DNA of 64,000 nucleotides from Candidatus Heimdallarchaeota archaeon (lineage in GTDB: Archaea > Asgardarchaeota > Heimdallarchaeia > Heimdallarchaeales > Heimdallarchaeaceae), in NCBI GenBank assembly GCA_030603365.1, contig JAUVXV010000014.1, forward strand, positions 59,752 through 123,751, in the 5' to 3' direction. Below, piece after piece: positions 9,473-17,482 of this stretch (positions within the stretch are counted from its first letter, which is position 1; every line of letters starts with the position of its first letter). The translations under genes and the position numbers were made by a program. The notes below the pieces were generated by a model. It had not been told where the DNA came from and searched no databases. It saw nothing but the letters and a program-made list of their open reading frames with translations.

Positions 9473-10700
9473 AGCAATTATTATAGACCCAAGAAATGCA
9501 GGTAGTTCTGGAGATATGTTTCTTTCTGTTTTTCTTGACTTATTTGAGGATGAAGTTTCTTTACAAGAATTAGTGGAGTTAATAAATAAGAAGTTTAATT
9601 CAGGGATGTCAGTTGAGGTTCAAAAAATTCAAAAAAAAGGAATCCAATCAACTCACCTGCAAATAGAAATAGAAAATGATATTAAGAAAAAGCATGCAAA
9701 AGATCTTCTTTCGTACTGCAAAATGGTTTTAGCTGAATTAAACATAACAGAAAAAGCAGCAAAGCTAGCTGAAAAAATGTTCATGACATTATTTGAAGCT
9801 GAGTCAAAGGTTCATGGGGAAAATATTGATGAACTTCATTTACACGAAACAGCTAGTTTGGATACCATCCTAGATATTATTGGTACTGTATTTTTGTTAG
9901 AAAAGAATAATGCCCTCGACATGTCTATCTTAGGATTACCAGTTAATGTTGGAAGTGGTTTTGTAACCTTCTCCCACGGAAAAATGGCTGTTCCACCACC
10001 AGCTGTTTTAGAGATTCTAAAGAGTAAAGAATATCCGTTCTTTAGTGATGAAGTAGATGGAGAATTATTAACACCAACAGGTGCAACAATTCTAACTAAT
10101 TTGGTTAATAAGAAAATTCAAACTTTACCTCCAGTTAAAATACAAAAGATAGGATATGGAGCTGGTAACAAGGAAATTCCTTCCAGATCTAATGTAATTA
10201 GAGTAATGGAAGCAGAAATTGAAGATGAACAATCAAAGAATTACTTAATGATGCTCGAAACACATCTAGATGATGTAACTGGTGAGTTATTGGGTGGTAT
10301 AATGAAGAAATTACTAGAAAACCAAGCTCTGGATGTTTCTTATTATCCATTGTTGATGAAGAAGAATCGTCCTGCATATTGTCTTAGAGTTATTTGTGAG
10401 GAAGATAAGTCTCCTGAACTTGCGAATATGATTATGAAAGAATTAGGTACTTTAGGAGTAAGAGAAAACCGATTTGCTAGGTATGAATTAGAAAGAAGAG
10501 TTGTTACAAAGAAATTCTTCATTGAAGAAAAAAAATTCGAATGTAGATACAAAGAAAGAATTCTCAATGGTGAAGTGATTGGAGTAAAGCCAGAGTATGA
10601 AGATGTGATAGCTATTTCTGAAGAAACTAATATACCTTTAATCGATTTAGAAAGCAAACTCGTTAATTTTTATCACATAGGAGATGAATTCTGTGAATAG
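9465..10700 (+). CDS. larC: LarC nickel-insertion protein (single-frame, full length)
   Basis: The product is a 411-residue protein of the former DUF111 family. LarC inserts nickel into the pyridinium bisthiocarboxylate mononucleotide in a CTP-dependent reaction. Family blocks are visible: an N-terminal GSSGDMFLS, DELHLHETASLDTILDIIG, LPVNVGSGFV..SHG, PPPAVLEIL, LLTPTGATIL, and the C-terminal LETHLDDVTGE and KKNRPAYCLRV. In some bacteria LarC is made from two frames by ribosomal frameshifting; here it is one uninterrupted frame. It overlaps larE by 8 bases and larB by 17 bases, so the three are one operon. Confidence 0.92.
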   Translation: MTKAIIIDPRNAGSSGDMFLSVFLDLFEDEVSLQELVELINKKFNSGMSVEVQKIQKKGIQSTHLQIEIENDIKKKHAKDLLSYCKMVLAELNITEKAAKLAEKMFMTLFEAESKVHGENIDELHLHETASLDTILDIIGTVFLLEKNNALDMSILGLPVNVGSGFVTFSHGKMAVPPPAVLEILKSKEYPFFSDEVDGELLTPTGATILTNLVNKKIQTLPPVKIQKIGYGAGNKEIPSRSNVIRVMEAEIEDEQSKNYLMMLETHLDDVTGELLGGIMKKLLENQALDVSYYPLLMKKNRPAYCLRVICEEDKSPELANMIMKELGTLGVRENRFARYELERRVVTKKFFIEEKKFECRYKERILNGEVIGVKPEYEDVIAISEETNIPLIDLESKLVNFYHIGDEFCE

Positions 10701-11469
10701 AAAAGAAATCTTAGAAAAACTAGTGAACAATGAGATTTCAATCGAAGAAGCTGATAGAATTTTATCATCTGTTCAGATTGAAGAAGTAGGAAATATCGCA
10801 AATTATGATCTGTTCAGAGAAAGAAGAACAGGAATTCCTGAGATCATCTATTCAGAGACAAAAAGTCCTGAAATGGTATTAGAGATTGCTGAGAAAGTAT
10901 TGACTAAGAAACCAATTGTTTTGCTATCCAGAATGAAACCCGAACACGTTGAAATAATTAAGAAGCTTGAACAGAACTACGACCTTGAATTTGGAACTAA
11001 TCACAATTTCTGCAGGATTAAACACAAAAACTTCACTCTTAATTTAGATAAAGGAAAAATTGGTATAATAACAGCTGGCACATCTGACTTACCAGTTGCA
11101 GAAGAAGCCAGAGCTATTGCAGAAATGATGGGTTGCGAGGTTCATCTAATCAATGATGTTGGTGTTGCTGGCATTCATAGACTCTTTCAACCATTAAAAG
11201 AATTAATAGAAAAACAAATTGATGCTCTTATTGTTGCTGCTGGAATGGAAGGAGCTTTACCTACTGTAATAGCAGGATTAGTTGACATACCAGTTATTGG
11301 ATTACCAATATCTACTGGTTATGGTTTTGGGGGTAAAGGTGAAACAGCATTGATGAGTATGCTCCAAACTTGTTCTCTAGGTTTAGCAGTAGTAAATATT
11401 GATGCTGGAATCAGTGCAGGAGCTATGGCGGCAAAAATCGCATCTAGAAGATATGAACAAAAAGGTTAA
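10684..11469 (+). CDS. larB: LarB nicotinic acid adenine dinucleotide carboxylase/hydrolase
   Basis: The product is a 261-residue protein with an N-terminal helical region and a C-terminal PurE-like (AIR carboxylase) domain from about residue 125. Motifs are ITAGTSDLPVAEEARA, NDVGVAGIHRL, AAGMEGALPTVIAGLVD and IGLPISTGYGFGGKGE, ending in NIDAGISAGAMAAKI. LarB carboxylates the pyridinium ring of NaAD at C5 and hydrolyses the phosphoanhydride, the first step of nickel-pincer cofactor synthesis. It is the last lar gene in the operon. No LarA racemase gene is present in the window, so the enzyme that uses the cofactor must be encoded elsewhere. Confidence 0.92.
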   Translation: MNSVNRKEILEKLVNNEISIEEADRILSSVQIEEVGNIANYDLFRERRTGIPEIIYSETKSPEMVLEIAEKVLTKKPIVLLSRMKPEHVEIIKKLEQNYDLEFGTNHNFCRIKHKNFTLNLDKGKIGIITAGTSDLPVAEEARAIAEMMGCEVHLINDVGVAGIHRLFQPLKELIEKQIDALIVAAGMEGALPTVIAGLVDIPVIGLPISTGYGFGGKGETALMSMLQTCSLGLAVVNIDAGISAGAMAAKIASRRYEQKG

Positions 11470-11494
11470 TATTATCAAGTAGAGATTACGAACA

Positions 11495-12286
11495 ATGAAT
11501 ATAGTAATTACTGGTAGTTCTAAAGGGATAGGATTAGCATTAGCAAAAGAATTCTTGAAATATGGAGATAGCGTTGTAATCTCATCTCGTAATGAAGAGA
11601 GAGTAAATGGCACAGTTAAAAACCTAAAATCAGAATTTCCTGAGACAAAAGTTCTAGGTATAAAATGTGATGTAACTCAACCATCCGATGTAGCAAATCT
11701 AGCTAAATCCACATTGGATACATTTGGAACCATAGATATTTGGATAAACAATGCTGGAACCAGTGGATTTCAATATCAACCCCTACAAGATGTAGATGAT
11801 GAAATTCTTCAACAAGTATTTGAGACAAACATTCTTGGAACCCTTTATGGTTGTAAAGAAGCAATCAAGATAATGAAAGAACAGAAACAAGGAAAAATCT
11901 TCAATTTCGCAGGGATGGGAGCAAATGGAATGGCTTCACCCAATCTGGCAGCATATGGAGCATCAAAAAGTGCTATTCCTCAGCTAACTAAATCTCTCGC
12001 TAAAGAACTCAAAGAATCTGGAGTTCTAATAAATCACGTAAATCCTGGTTTAGTAGTAACAGATTTTATAACTACTAATACTCCTTCTGAAGCAGCAACT
12101 ATTTTCAACATCTTGGCCAGTAGACCTGAAAAAGTTGCTAAATTCATCGTACAAAAAATGAGGACTATCAACAAGAGTAACAAAAACATAAATTACATGA
12201 AAACAGGTAAAGCATTCTGGAGATTTATGACTGCAGGTTTCAGAAAAGGGAAATATTTCGATAAAGAAGGTAATTTCAAAGGTTGA
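11495..12286 (+). CDS. Short-chain dehydrogenase/reductase
   Basis: The product has 263 residues with a Rossmann SDR fold. The cofactor loop is TGSSKGIGLALA, followed by INNAGTSGF and the active-site YGASKSA, then NHVNPGLVVTDF. The block before the tyrosine (FNFAGMGANGMASP) resembles the FNM.GAGSGG region of NYC1/NOL chlorophyll b reductase-like SDRs, and the usual catalytic serine position is not obvious. The substrate is unknown. It begins 25 bases after larB on the same strand and may be read through from the lar operon, although no functional link to nickel-cofactor synthesis is known. Confidence 0.82.
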   Translation: MNIVITGSSKGIGLALAKEFLKYGDSVVISSRNEERVNGTVKNLKSEFPETKVLGIKCDVTQPSDVANLAKSTLDTFGTIDIWINNAGTSGFQYQPLQDVDDEILQQVFETNILGTLYGCKEAIKIMKEQKQGKIFNFAGMGANGMASPNLAAYGASKSAIPQLTKSLAKELKESGVLINHVNPGLVVTDFITTNTPSEAATIFNILASRPEKVAKFIVQKMRTINKSNKNINYMKTGKAFWRFMTAGFRKGKYFDKEGNFKG

Positions 12287-12305
12287 ATATGAATGCTTTG
12301 CTTAT

Positions 12306-13934
12306 TCAATCTTGCTTCATAGTATTTCTTCCTATATTTCTGAGGAAATGCTTAATTCGTTTATAAAAACTGATTGAACTTGTTTTAATATATTTGAAAA
12401 ATTCTTTGAAATCAGTTTTTAGGGTTTTGTAGTTAGTCTTCTTGAAAACTTCTTTGTAATAAGAACCAGGCAACAATGGAGAAAATAGCATTAACACTCC
12501 TAACAGTAATAGTGGGTGCAAGAATCGGATTTCAATCATTATTATCCAATTAATGTAGTAAATAACAATAGTAAGAGAAAGCAATAAGAATACAACTAGA
12601 AGAAACCATAATGCTTGTTTAACTGCATTTATTTGAATAGTTTTTTTATTTTCCACTTCTATAGTTTTCTTCTTTATTATCAAATTTTGCAAATAATCCA
12701 CAAAATTGTTGATGAAAAGAATACAAGATATTATCAAAAAAGGATTAAGAAATGCGTCATAATATTTGTAGATCCCTCTTGAAATAAATGTGTGAACAAT
12801 AAGAAATAGCCACGTTATGTAGTAAAAAAATATGCTATCATCTGATCCAAGCTTTTTTGCATTAAAATGTCCTACAAACAGTCCAAACCCATAAGTTAGA
12901 ATAAATGGCAACATAGGGATATTTATCCACATGTAGAAATTAGCTAGAGCTTTAGAGCCAAAATAGAGGATGGTATTTGCAAAAGTTACACCATGTGAAA
13001 AACCTTCTGATCCAAGTGTTACATACCATAATGGTCTTCCAGCTGCAAAGATTCTACCTATATAGAGATGAGGAGTAATGAATATCCATGGAATTGAAAA
13101 TACTAAGAAGGAAACTAGAAATGGTCTGAGAAATTTCTTAAAAGCTGTTTTAATATCATGCTTCTTCCAAATGATAGAAAACATTGGGATTAAGATAAAC
13201 AAGGGAATCTGCTTGGTTAACCAAGCCACAGAAAGTGAGTATGCAGATAGTTTATATTTCTCTTTAACAAAGAACAGTAGACTTAGCAAAGTAAAGAAAA
13301 CCATTTGAGGGATATTTAGATAATAAGCGTCAATATAAAGAAGATTTATTGGCATGAAGATAAAAGCAAAAGCACCAATTAATCCTAGTAAATGTTTCTT
13401 TATTCTTTTTTCTTTTAAAGATGAGAAATTAATTATTAGCAGATATACCATTACAGCTGAAAGAGCATCAAAATTCAAGGCAGTCCACTTAACAGCATTT
13501 TCTACTAATAGCTCTTGTGATAATCCTGGAAACGCTATATTTAGAAGTAAAAATGTGAAATATAGCCCATAGATGAACATAGGTCCATAAAGATAGTAAT
13601 CCAATGGTCCGTCATATCTATTATAGGGATTCCACCAATCAACAAATTCATTCAGATAAGTTGTGTAATAATAAGAAGCATCACTATAAATTTCTAAGTT
13701 CCAAACTACAGCTGTTTCGGATGAGTTGATCCATGTGTAATTAAATGGAGGAGTATCAAAAGGACTAACAGTTGCATGAATCCAAGATGCTATTTTTGTT
13801 TTAAAAACAAGGGCTAAAACAAACACTAAACACGAAAGAATGATTGCCACAACGGAATCTATCTTAATCTTCTTCTTAATATCGATGTAAAAAAAGTTGA
13901 TTACTTTACCCTCTTTCTCTCGTAATTCAGCCAT
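12306..13934 (-). CDS. Polytopic membrane protein, GT-C glycosyltransferase-like
   Basis: The product has about 542 residues with roughly 10-12 hydrophobic segments. The first luminal/extracellular loop is long and rich in aromatic and Asp residues (SDASYYTTYLNEFVDWWNPYN, then DGPLDYYLYGPMFIYG), as in GT-C glycosyltransferases and GT87/ArnT-like proteins that use polyprenyl-phosphate sugars. A short cytoplasmic helix precedes the first membrane span, and the C-terminus is a basic tail (about 60 residues, Lys/Phe-rich). I took the ATG at 13934; a TTG nine bases upstream is possible. A role in surface glycan or N-glycan assembly is plausible, but no catalytic motif is decisive. Confidence 0.65.
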   Translation of the reverse strand: MAELREKEGKVINFFYIDIKKKIKIDSVVAIILSCLVFVLALVFKTKIASWIHATVSPFDTPPFNYTWINSSETAVVWNLEIYSDASYYYTTYLNEFVDWWNPYNRYDGPLDYYLYGPMFIYGLYFTFLLLNIAFPGLSQELLVENAVKWTALNFDALSAVMVYLLIINFSSLKEKRIKKHLLGLIGAFAFIFMPINLLYIDAYYLNIPQMVFFTLLSLLFFVKEKYKLSAYSLSVAWLTKQIPLFILIPMFSIIWKKHDIKTAFKKFLRPFLVSFLVFSIPWIFITPHLYIGRIFAAGRPLWYVTLGSEGFSHGVTFANTILYFGSKALANFYMWINIPMLPFILTYGFGLFVGHFNAKKLGSDDSIFFYYITWLFLIVHTFISRGIYKYYDAFLNPFLIISCILFINNFVDYLQNLIIKKKTIEVENKKTIQINAVKQALWFLLVVFLLLSLTIVIYYINWIIMIEIRFLHPLLLLGVLMLFSPLLPGSYYKEVFKKTNYKTLKTDFKEFFKYIKTSSISFYKRIKHFLRNIGRNTMKQD

Positions 13935-14005
13935 TAAATTCAATATTAATGGAAATTAAATCAGTTTTAAATATTGTTGAAGAAATGTAATTCTCATCTT
14001 TATTA

Positions 14006-14527
14006 TTACCCATGAAAATTTCTTTCTCCAGCTTTGATTTCTACTTTTAGGTTATTTTCAAAAGGTGTCAGAGGACAAGTCCATTTGTCACTATAAGCGC
14101 AGTAAGGATTGTATGCCAAATTAAAATCGAGAATAAATGAGTCTTTGGATTGTTTCTCCAATTCTATATATCTACCAGCTCCGTAGGTTTCTTCTCCACT
14201 AGTTTGATCTTTAAAAGGAACGAAGAGATAATCTGAATTAGGTTGTTTATAGACAGTTAAACTATTGGTTTTTCCCTCAACATCAAATTCCACATAACCA
14301 AAACGGATGTAATTTTGTATATTCCCTGTGGATGTTCTCATTTCTATTTCTTGTTGTTGTGAATATTCTTTTAACTCGACAGAGTAAAGATAGCTCTCAT
14401 CTATGTCATAATAATCTAAAGCTTTGAAACTGGAAATTTGTTTTTCAGTCAGTGGTGAATAATGTTGATTTTTGAAGAAATCATTCTTCTGTTCTCGATG
14501 TTTTTCTACATCTTCTTTGTAATTCAT
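14006..14527 (-). CDS. DUF1684 family protein
   Basis: The product has 173 residues from the ATG at 14527 (a TTG is nine bases upstream). DUF1684 landmarks are present: an N-terminal R.QKNDFFKN.HYSPL helix, VYKQPNSDYLFVPFKDQTSGEETYGAGRY, and DFNLAYNPYCAYSDKWTCPLTPFENNL near the C-terminus ending in IKAGE. The family is widespread in archaea and bacteria and is predicted to be cytoplasmic and mainly beta; its biochemical function is not established. It stands alone between oppositely oriented genes. Confidence 0.85.
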   Translation of the reverse strand: MNYKEDVEKHREQKNDFFKNQHYSPLTEKQISSFKALDYYDIDESYLYSVELKEYSQQQEIEMRTSTGNIQNYIRFGYVEFDVEGKTNSLTVYKQPNSDYLFVPFKDQTSGEETYGAGRYIELEKQSKDSFILDFNLAYNPYCAYSDKWTCPLTPFENNLKVEIKAGERNFHG

Positions 14528-14632
14528 GAGACTCAATATTTCATGGTTTTTTCAGTATTTATTTTATCGCTTTTTACTAAAATTGGACAGATACAAAATC
14601 TTATTAGAAAAATCAACTGATTTGTGCTCGGG

Positions 14633-15520
14633 ATGACTGGACAGACAGCAAAACAGAACCCAGATGATACTATCAAAGAAGGGAACTTTCAATGGATATT
14701 AGATGAATTGCCTTTTGGAGTTTCTGTGCAAACATTAGATCGTAAGATTCTCTATGAAAATGAAGTCGTTAAAGAATTAGTCGGCTCCTACATTTATAGA
14801 CATTGTTTCAATAGATGGCACTATCTTCCAGGACAAGGAGATCAACCTTGTAAAGATTGTCCTGCTATTATTGGATTTGAGGATGGTAAATCACACAGAA
14901 TTTTTCGTAAAACTAAAGATATTGATGGAAATGATTTGTACATTGAGATTCAATTCATACCCGTTTTCAATGAAAATAATGAAATAGATAAATTTATTGA
15001 GATAGTAAGAAATGTTACTTTACTGGATAAAGCAAAGGTATTAGCTGTTACATCTCTTGAGGAGATTAGTAAATCAGTCCAGATATCAATTGTTAAGTTT
15101 GGTGAAACCGGTGGAGAGATTGTCTCAACTGACAAATTAGATTTTGCCAAGAATGAGAATCTTGAAGATATAATCATCCAATTGACTGTATACATCTTCA
15201 GTGGAGTTATCCAAGGTTTTGAAAATCAAGAAGGTCTTTTTGGTCCTTTTCCAGTTCTAGATAAAACTGATTATCTGATGGAAGCTTATTTATTTCGTAT
15301 AAAGGATGAGGAAGCTAAAGATCCTAGACTCCAAGGTATGCAACCATGTATGATATTGTTTTTCTTTCCAAGAGAATATTATTTCTTATTTGAAAAAAGG
15401 AATGAACTTGCAAATTTTGTATCTCACTACATAGATAAATGGGAAAAACTTCAAAATGTAACTGAAGAAGTGCATAAACAATTTACTATAGACATTAGAG
15501 ATTTTTTTGAAAATCAATAA
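14633..15520 (+). CDS. PAS-domain sensor-like protein with Cys cluster
   Basis: The product has about 295 residues. A PAS-like domain occupies roughly residues 20-130: LDELPFGVSVQTLDRKILYENEVV, then a Cys-rich loop (HCFNRWHYLPGQ.....CKDCPA) and an IEIQFIPVFNENNEIDKFIEIVR strand pair. The C..(about 18)..CxxCP arrangement could bind metal or sense redox state. The rest (about 140-295) is alpha/beta with no kinase or cyclase motif, so the output partner is not in this protein. The start is either ATG 14633 or GTG 14624. It faces the SSB gene tail-to-tail. Confidence 0.68.
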   Translation: MTGQTAKQNPDDTIKEGNFQWILDELPFGVSVQTLDRKILYENEVVKELVGSYIYRHCFNRWHYLPGQGDQPCKDCPAIIGFEDGKSHRIFRKTKDIDGNDLYIEIQFIPVFNENNEIDKFIEIVRNVTLLDKAKVLAVTSLEEISKSVQISIVKFGETGGEIVSTDKLDFAKNENLEDIIIQLTVYIFSGVIQGFENQEGLFGPFPVLDKTDYLMEAYLFRIKDEEAKDPRLQGMQPCMILFFFPREYYFLFEKRNELANFVSHYIDKWEKLQNVTEEVHKQFTIDIRDFFENQ

Positions 15521-15616
15521 TAATATCACAATAATTTTCCGTCATACTACAAATTTTAAGCTTTCAAACTTAAATACAAAAAATAAGAATGATGAGAGAG
15601 ACTAATCTTCCTCTCG

Positions 15617-16075
15617 TTAATATGATCTTCTGTTTCCGTAAGAACTTCGTTTTCTATCCCATTTTCGAGGAATATCATGCTCTTCTAAGGAGAGATTATT
15701 TTCGTTATTTATTTCGTCAATCTTTTCTTCTGAATCTTCTATGGTACCTTGTCTTCCTAAAGATAATCTAATATTTTTTTGGAATAGAATTGTTTTAGCT
15801 TGTAAGAATTGAAAAGTTTCATTTTCTTTGATTCTATCTATTTGTTCGTTCCATGCAGAAAAATATAAAACACCTGTGTCGTCTCCAACTAGAACATCCA
15901 TTACTTTATGTTCTTCACCAGAATTTCTACTTGTTACGGTTCTTTCTTCTCCTAATTCTAGAACTTTTGCAACTACATTGATATCGCGGATATTTGGAGC
16001 GATTTCACTAACTTTCATAAATTTTATTTCTTCTTCACTCAATTTTTTCACTTCAGTGATAGTTTTTGTTTGCAT
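15617..16075 (-). CDS. Single-OB-fold single-stranded DNA-binding protein, RPA/SOSS-B-like
   Basis: The product has 152 residues. One OB fold spans about residues 18-110: MKVSEIAPNIRDINVVAKVLELGEER, KVMDVLVGDDTGVLYFSAWNEQID, and FLQAKTILFQKNIRLSLG. This strand order and the GDDTG...SAW signature match RPA70-type and human SOSS-B1/2-like domains. A Glu/Asn-rich linker and a short basic, Arg/Tyr-containing tail follow (RKWDRKRSSYGNRRSY), which may contact nucleic acid. The likely role is ssDNA binding in replication or repair. No RPA2/3 partner is adjacent. Confidence 0.82.
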   Translation of the reverse strand: MQTKTITEVKKLSEEEIKFMKVSEIAPNIRDINVVAKVLELGEERTVTSRNSGEEHKVMDVLVGDDTGVLYFSAWNEQIDRIKENETFQFLQAKTILFQKNIRLSLGRQGTIEDSEEKIDEINNENNLSLEEHDIPRKWDRKRSSYGNRRSY

Positions 16076-16257
16076 TAAAATTGCTTTTAGTATTACAAGA
16101 GAGCTTTAAAGCTGAACTTGAAAATAGTTGAACATCAATTTCATATGCTAATCAAAGCCTATGATTTACCTATAAAAGTAATATGTTTTGTCAGAAAATA
16201 TACTTCGAAAACCTTAACTGAAGGTAACAATTAAAAAGTAAATGATATTGTTAAACT

Positions 16258-17190
16258 ATGAAGTTTGGATATTATGTTAGAACTGAGCACATCTATCCTA
16301 AAATCAAAGAACTCACACAGAGAGTTGAAGGAATGGGTTTTGAATCAGTTCATGTGAATGATCATCTGATAGGATTTGATGAAAAACAAGAAAAAAAAGA
16401 GCCTTATCTAGAAGCTCTAATGCTCATGAGCGCTTTGGCTATTGAAACAAAAAAAATCAAACTAGGTCACATCGTTCTTTGTAACTCCTTCAGAAATCCA
16501 GCTTATTTAGCAAAAATGATTAGTACCCTTGATCATATATCAAATGGTAGAGCTCTCCTTTGGTTAGGTGCTGGTTGGTATGAAGAGGAGTATAAAGCAT
16601 ATGGTTATCCTTTTCCAGATGGAAAAAGACGGGTTGATGAATTAGAAGAATCATTAACAATTTACAAGAAATTATTTACAGAAGAATCAACTGATTTTAA
16701 AGGAGAATTTTGGTCTTTAGAAAATAATAGAAATTATCCTAAACCAGTGCAAAAACCACATCCTCAAATTGTCTTAGGAACTACAGGTAAAAGGATGACA
16801 GAGATTGCATGCAGAGAAGCTGATGGTATCAATCTTCCTTACGTTAAGATAGATGATTTACCTAAGAATATTACAACTATCAAAAAACACCTTTCTAAGT
16901 ATAATAGGGATCCAGAAAATTTTGAAATTTCCTATTTCGGTATCATCAATATTGTCAAAGATCAAGAAGAATTAGATAAATTAGTTCAAACAATTATCGA
17001 GAGAGCTCCTGAAGATAAGAAACCGTCTAAAGAAGAAATTCTACGCAATCAACTAATAGGCTTTCCAGAAGATATAAAAGTGAAGATAAACACATTGGAA
17101 AACATAGGTATTGATAAGATGGTAATAATAGTTAGAGAATCTGAAACTATCGAAGATCCCTTGAAATTATTAGTTGATAAAGTAATATAG
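16258..17190 (+). CDS. LLM-class (luciferase-like) F420-dependent oxidoreductase
   Basis: The product is a 310-residue TIM-barrel flavin/F420 enzyme. Typical blocks are MKFGYYVRTEH, MGFESVHVNDHLIGF, KIKLGHIVLCNSFRNPAYLAKM, LDHISNGRALLWLGAGWYEEEY and the PVQKPHPQIVLGTTGKRM region. Archaeal members commonly use coenzyme F420 for oxidoreductions, including glucose-6-phosphate dehydrogenase-like and mer-like reactions. The substrate is unknown. The stop codon touches the GTG of the ACP-like gene, so the two are one transcription unit and may act on a shared, carrier-linked substrate (speculative). Confidence 0.85.
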   Translation: MKFGYYVRTEHIYPKIKELTQRVEGMGFESVHVNDHLIGFDEKQEKKEPYLEALMLMSALAIETKKIKLGHIVLCNSFRNPAYLAKMISTLDHISNGRALLWLGAGWYEEEYKAYGYPFPDGKRRVDELEESLTIYKKLFTEESTDFKGEFWSLENNRNYPKPVQKPHPQIVLGTTGKRMTEIACREADGINLPYVKIDDLPKNITTIKKHLSKYNRDPENFEISYFGIINIVKDQEELDKLVQTIIERAPEDKKPSKEEILRNQLIGFPEDIKVKINTLENIGIDKMVIIVRESETIEDPLKLLVDKVI

Positions 17191-17442
17191 GTGACAAATG
17201 TGTACTCAAGTATATTTCATCGATTTAGAAAAATCATAGTAGAAGTAGCAGATGTAAGAAGATATGTAGTTACAACAAATACTTATTTTGTAGACGATTT
17301 GCAGATGACCGAAGATAATTTGGTTGAATTAAGATTGAGAATTGTGAACGAGTTTGATATTAGTGTTCCCAAAAATATTTTCAAAGAATTCACTACAGTC
17401 GGAGAAATTGTAGGTTTTATAGAATCAGAACTAGGAAGGTAA
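17191..17442 (+). CDS. Acyl-carrier-protein-like domain lacking the phosphopantetheine serine
   Basis: The product has 83 residues. It starts with a GTG directly after the LLM gene stop, or possibly the next GTG three codons on. The pattern FVDDLQMTEDNLVELRL..VNEFDISVP, then TTVGEIVGFIESEL, aligns with helices II-IV of acyl carrier proteins (FxxDLG.DSLDxVEL...EFDI.IP...TTV...). Where ACPs carry the attachment serine in DSL, this protein has Asn (DNL). It therefore probably cannot be phosphopantetheinylated and may be a protein-interaction derivative. Dedicated ACPs are scarce in archaea. The tight coupling to an F420-type oxidoreductase is the main clue to function. Confidence 0.6.
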   Translation: MTNVYSSIFHRFRKIIVEVADVRRYVVTTNTYFVDDLQMTEDNLVELRLRIVNEFDISVPKNIFKEFTTVGEIVGFIESELGR

Positions 17443-17456
17443 GTTCTTAAGAACTT
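17441..17456. other. 16-bp perfect palindrome at the ACP-like stop codon
   Basis: AAGTTCTTAAGAACTT begins inside the TAA stop codon and sits between the converging ACP-like and DUF1015 genes. A GGAAG/CTTCC pair flanks it, so RNA from either strand could fold into a hairpin. It is most likely a bidirectional transcript-end structure; a protein-binding site is an alternative. Confidence 0.4.
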
Positions 17457-17482
17457 CCTTTCAAGAACTGTAAATAAAGAAG

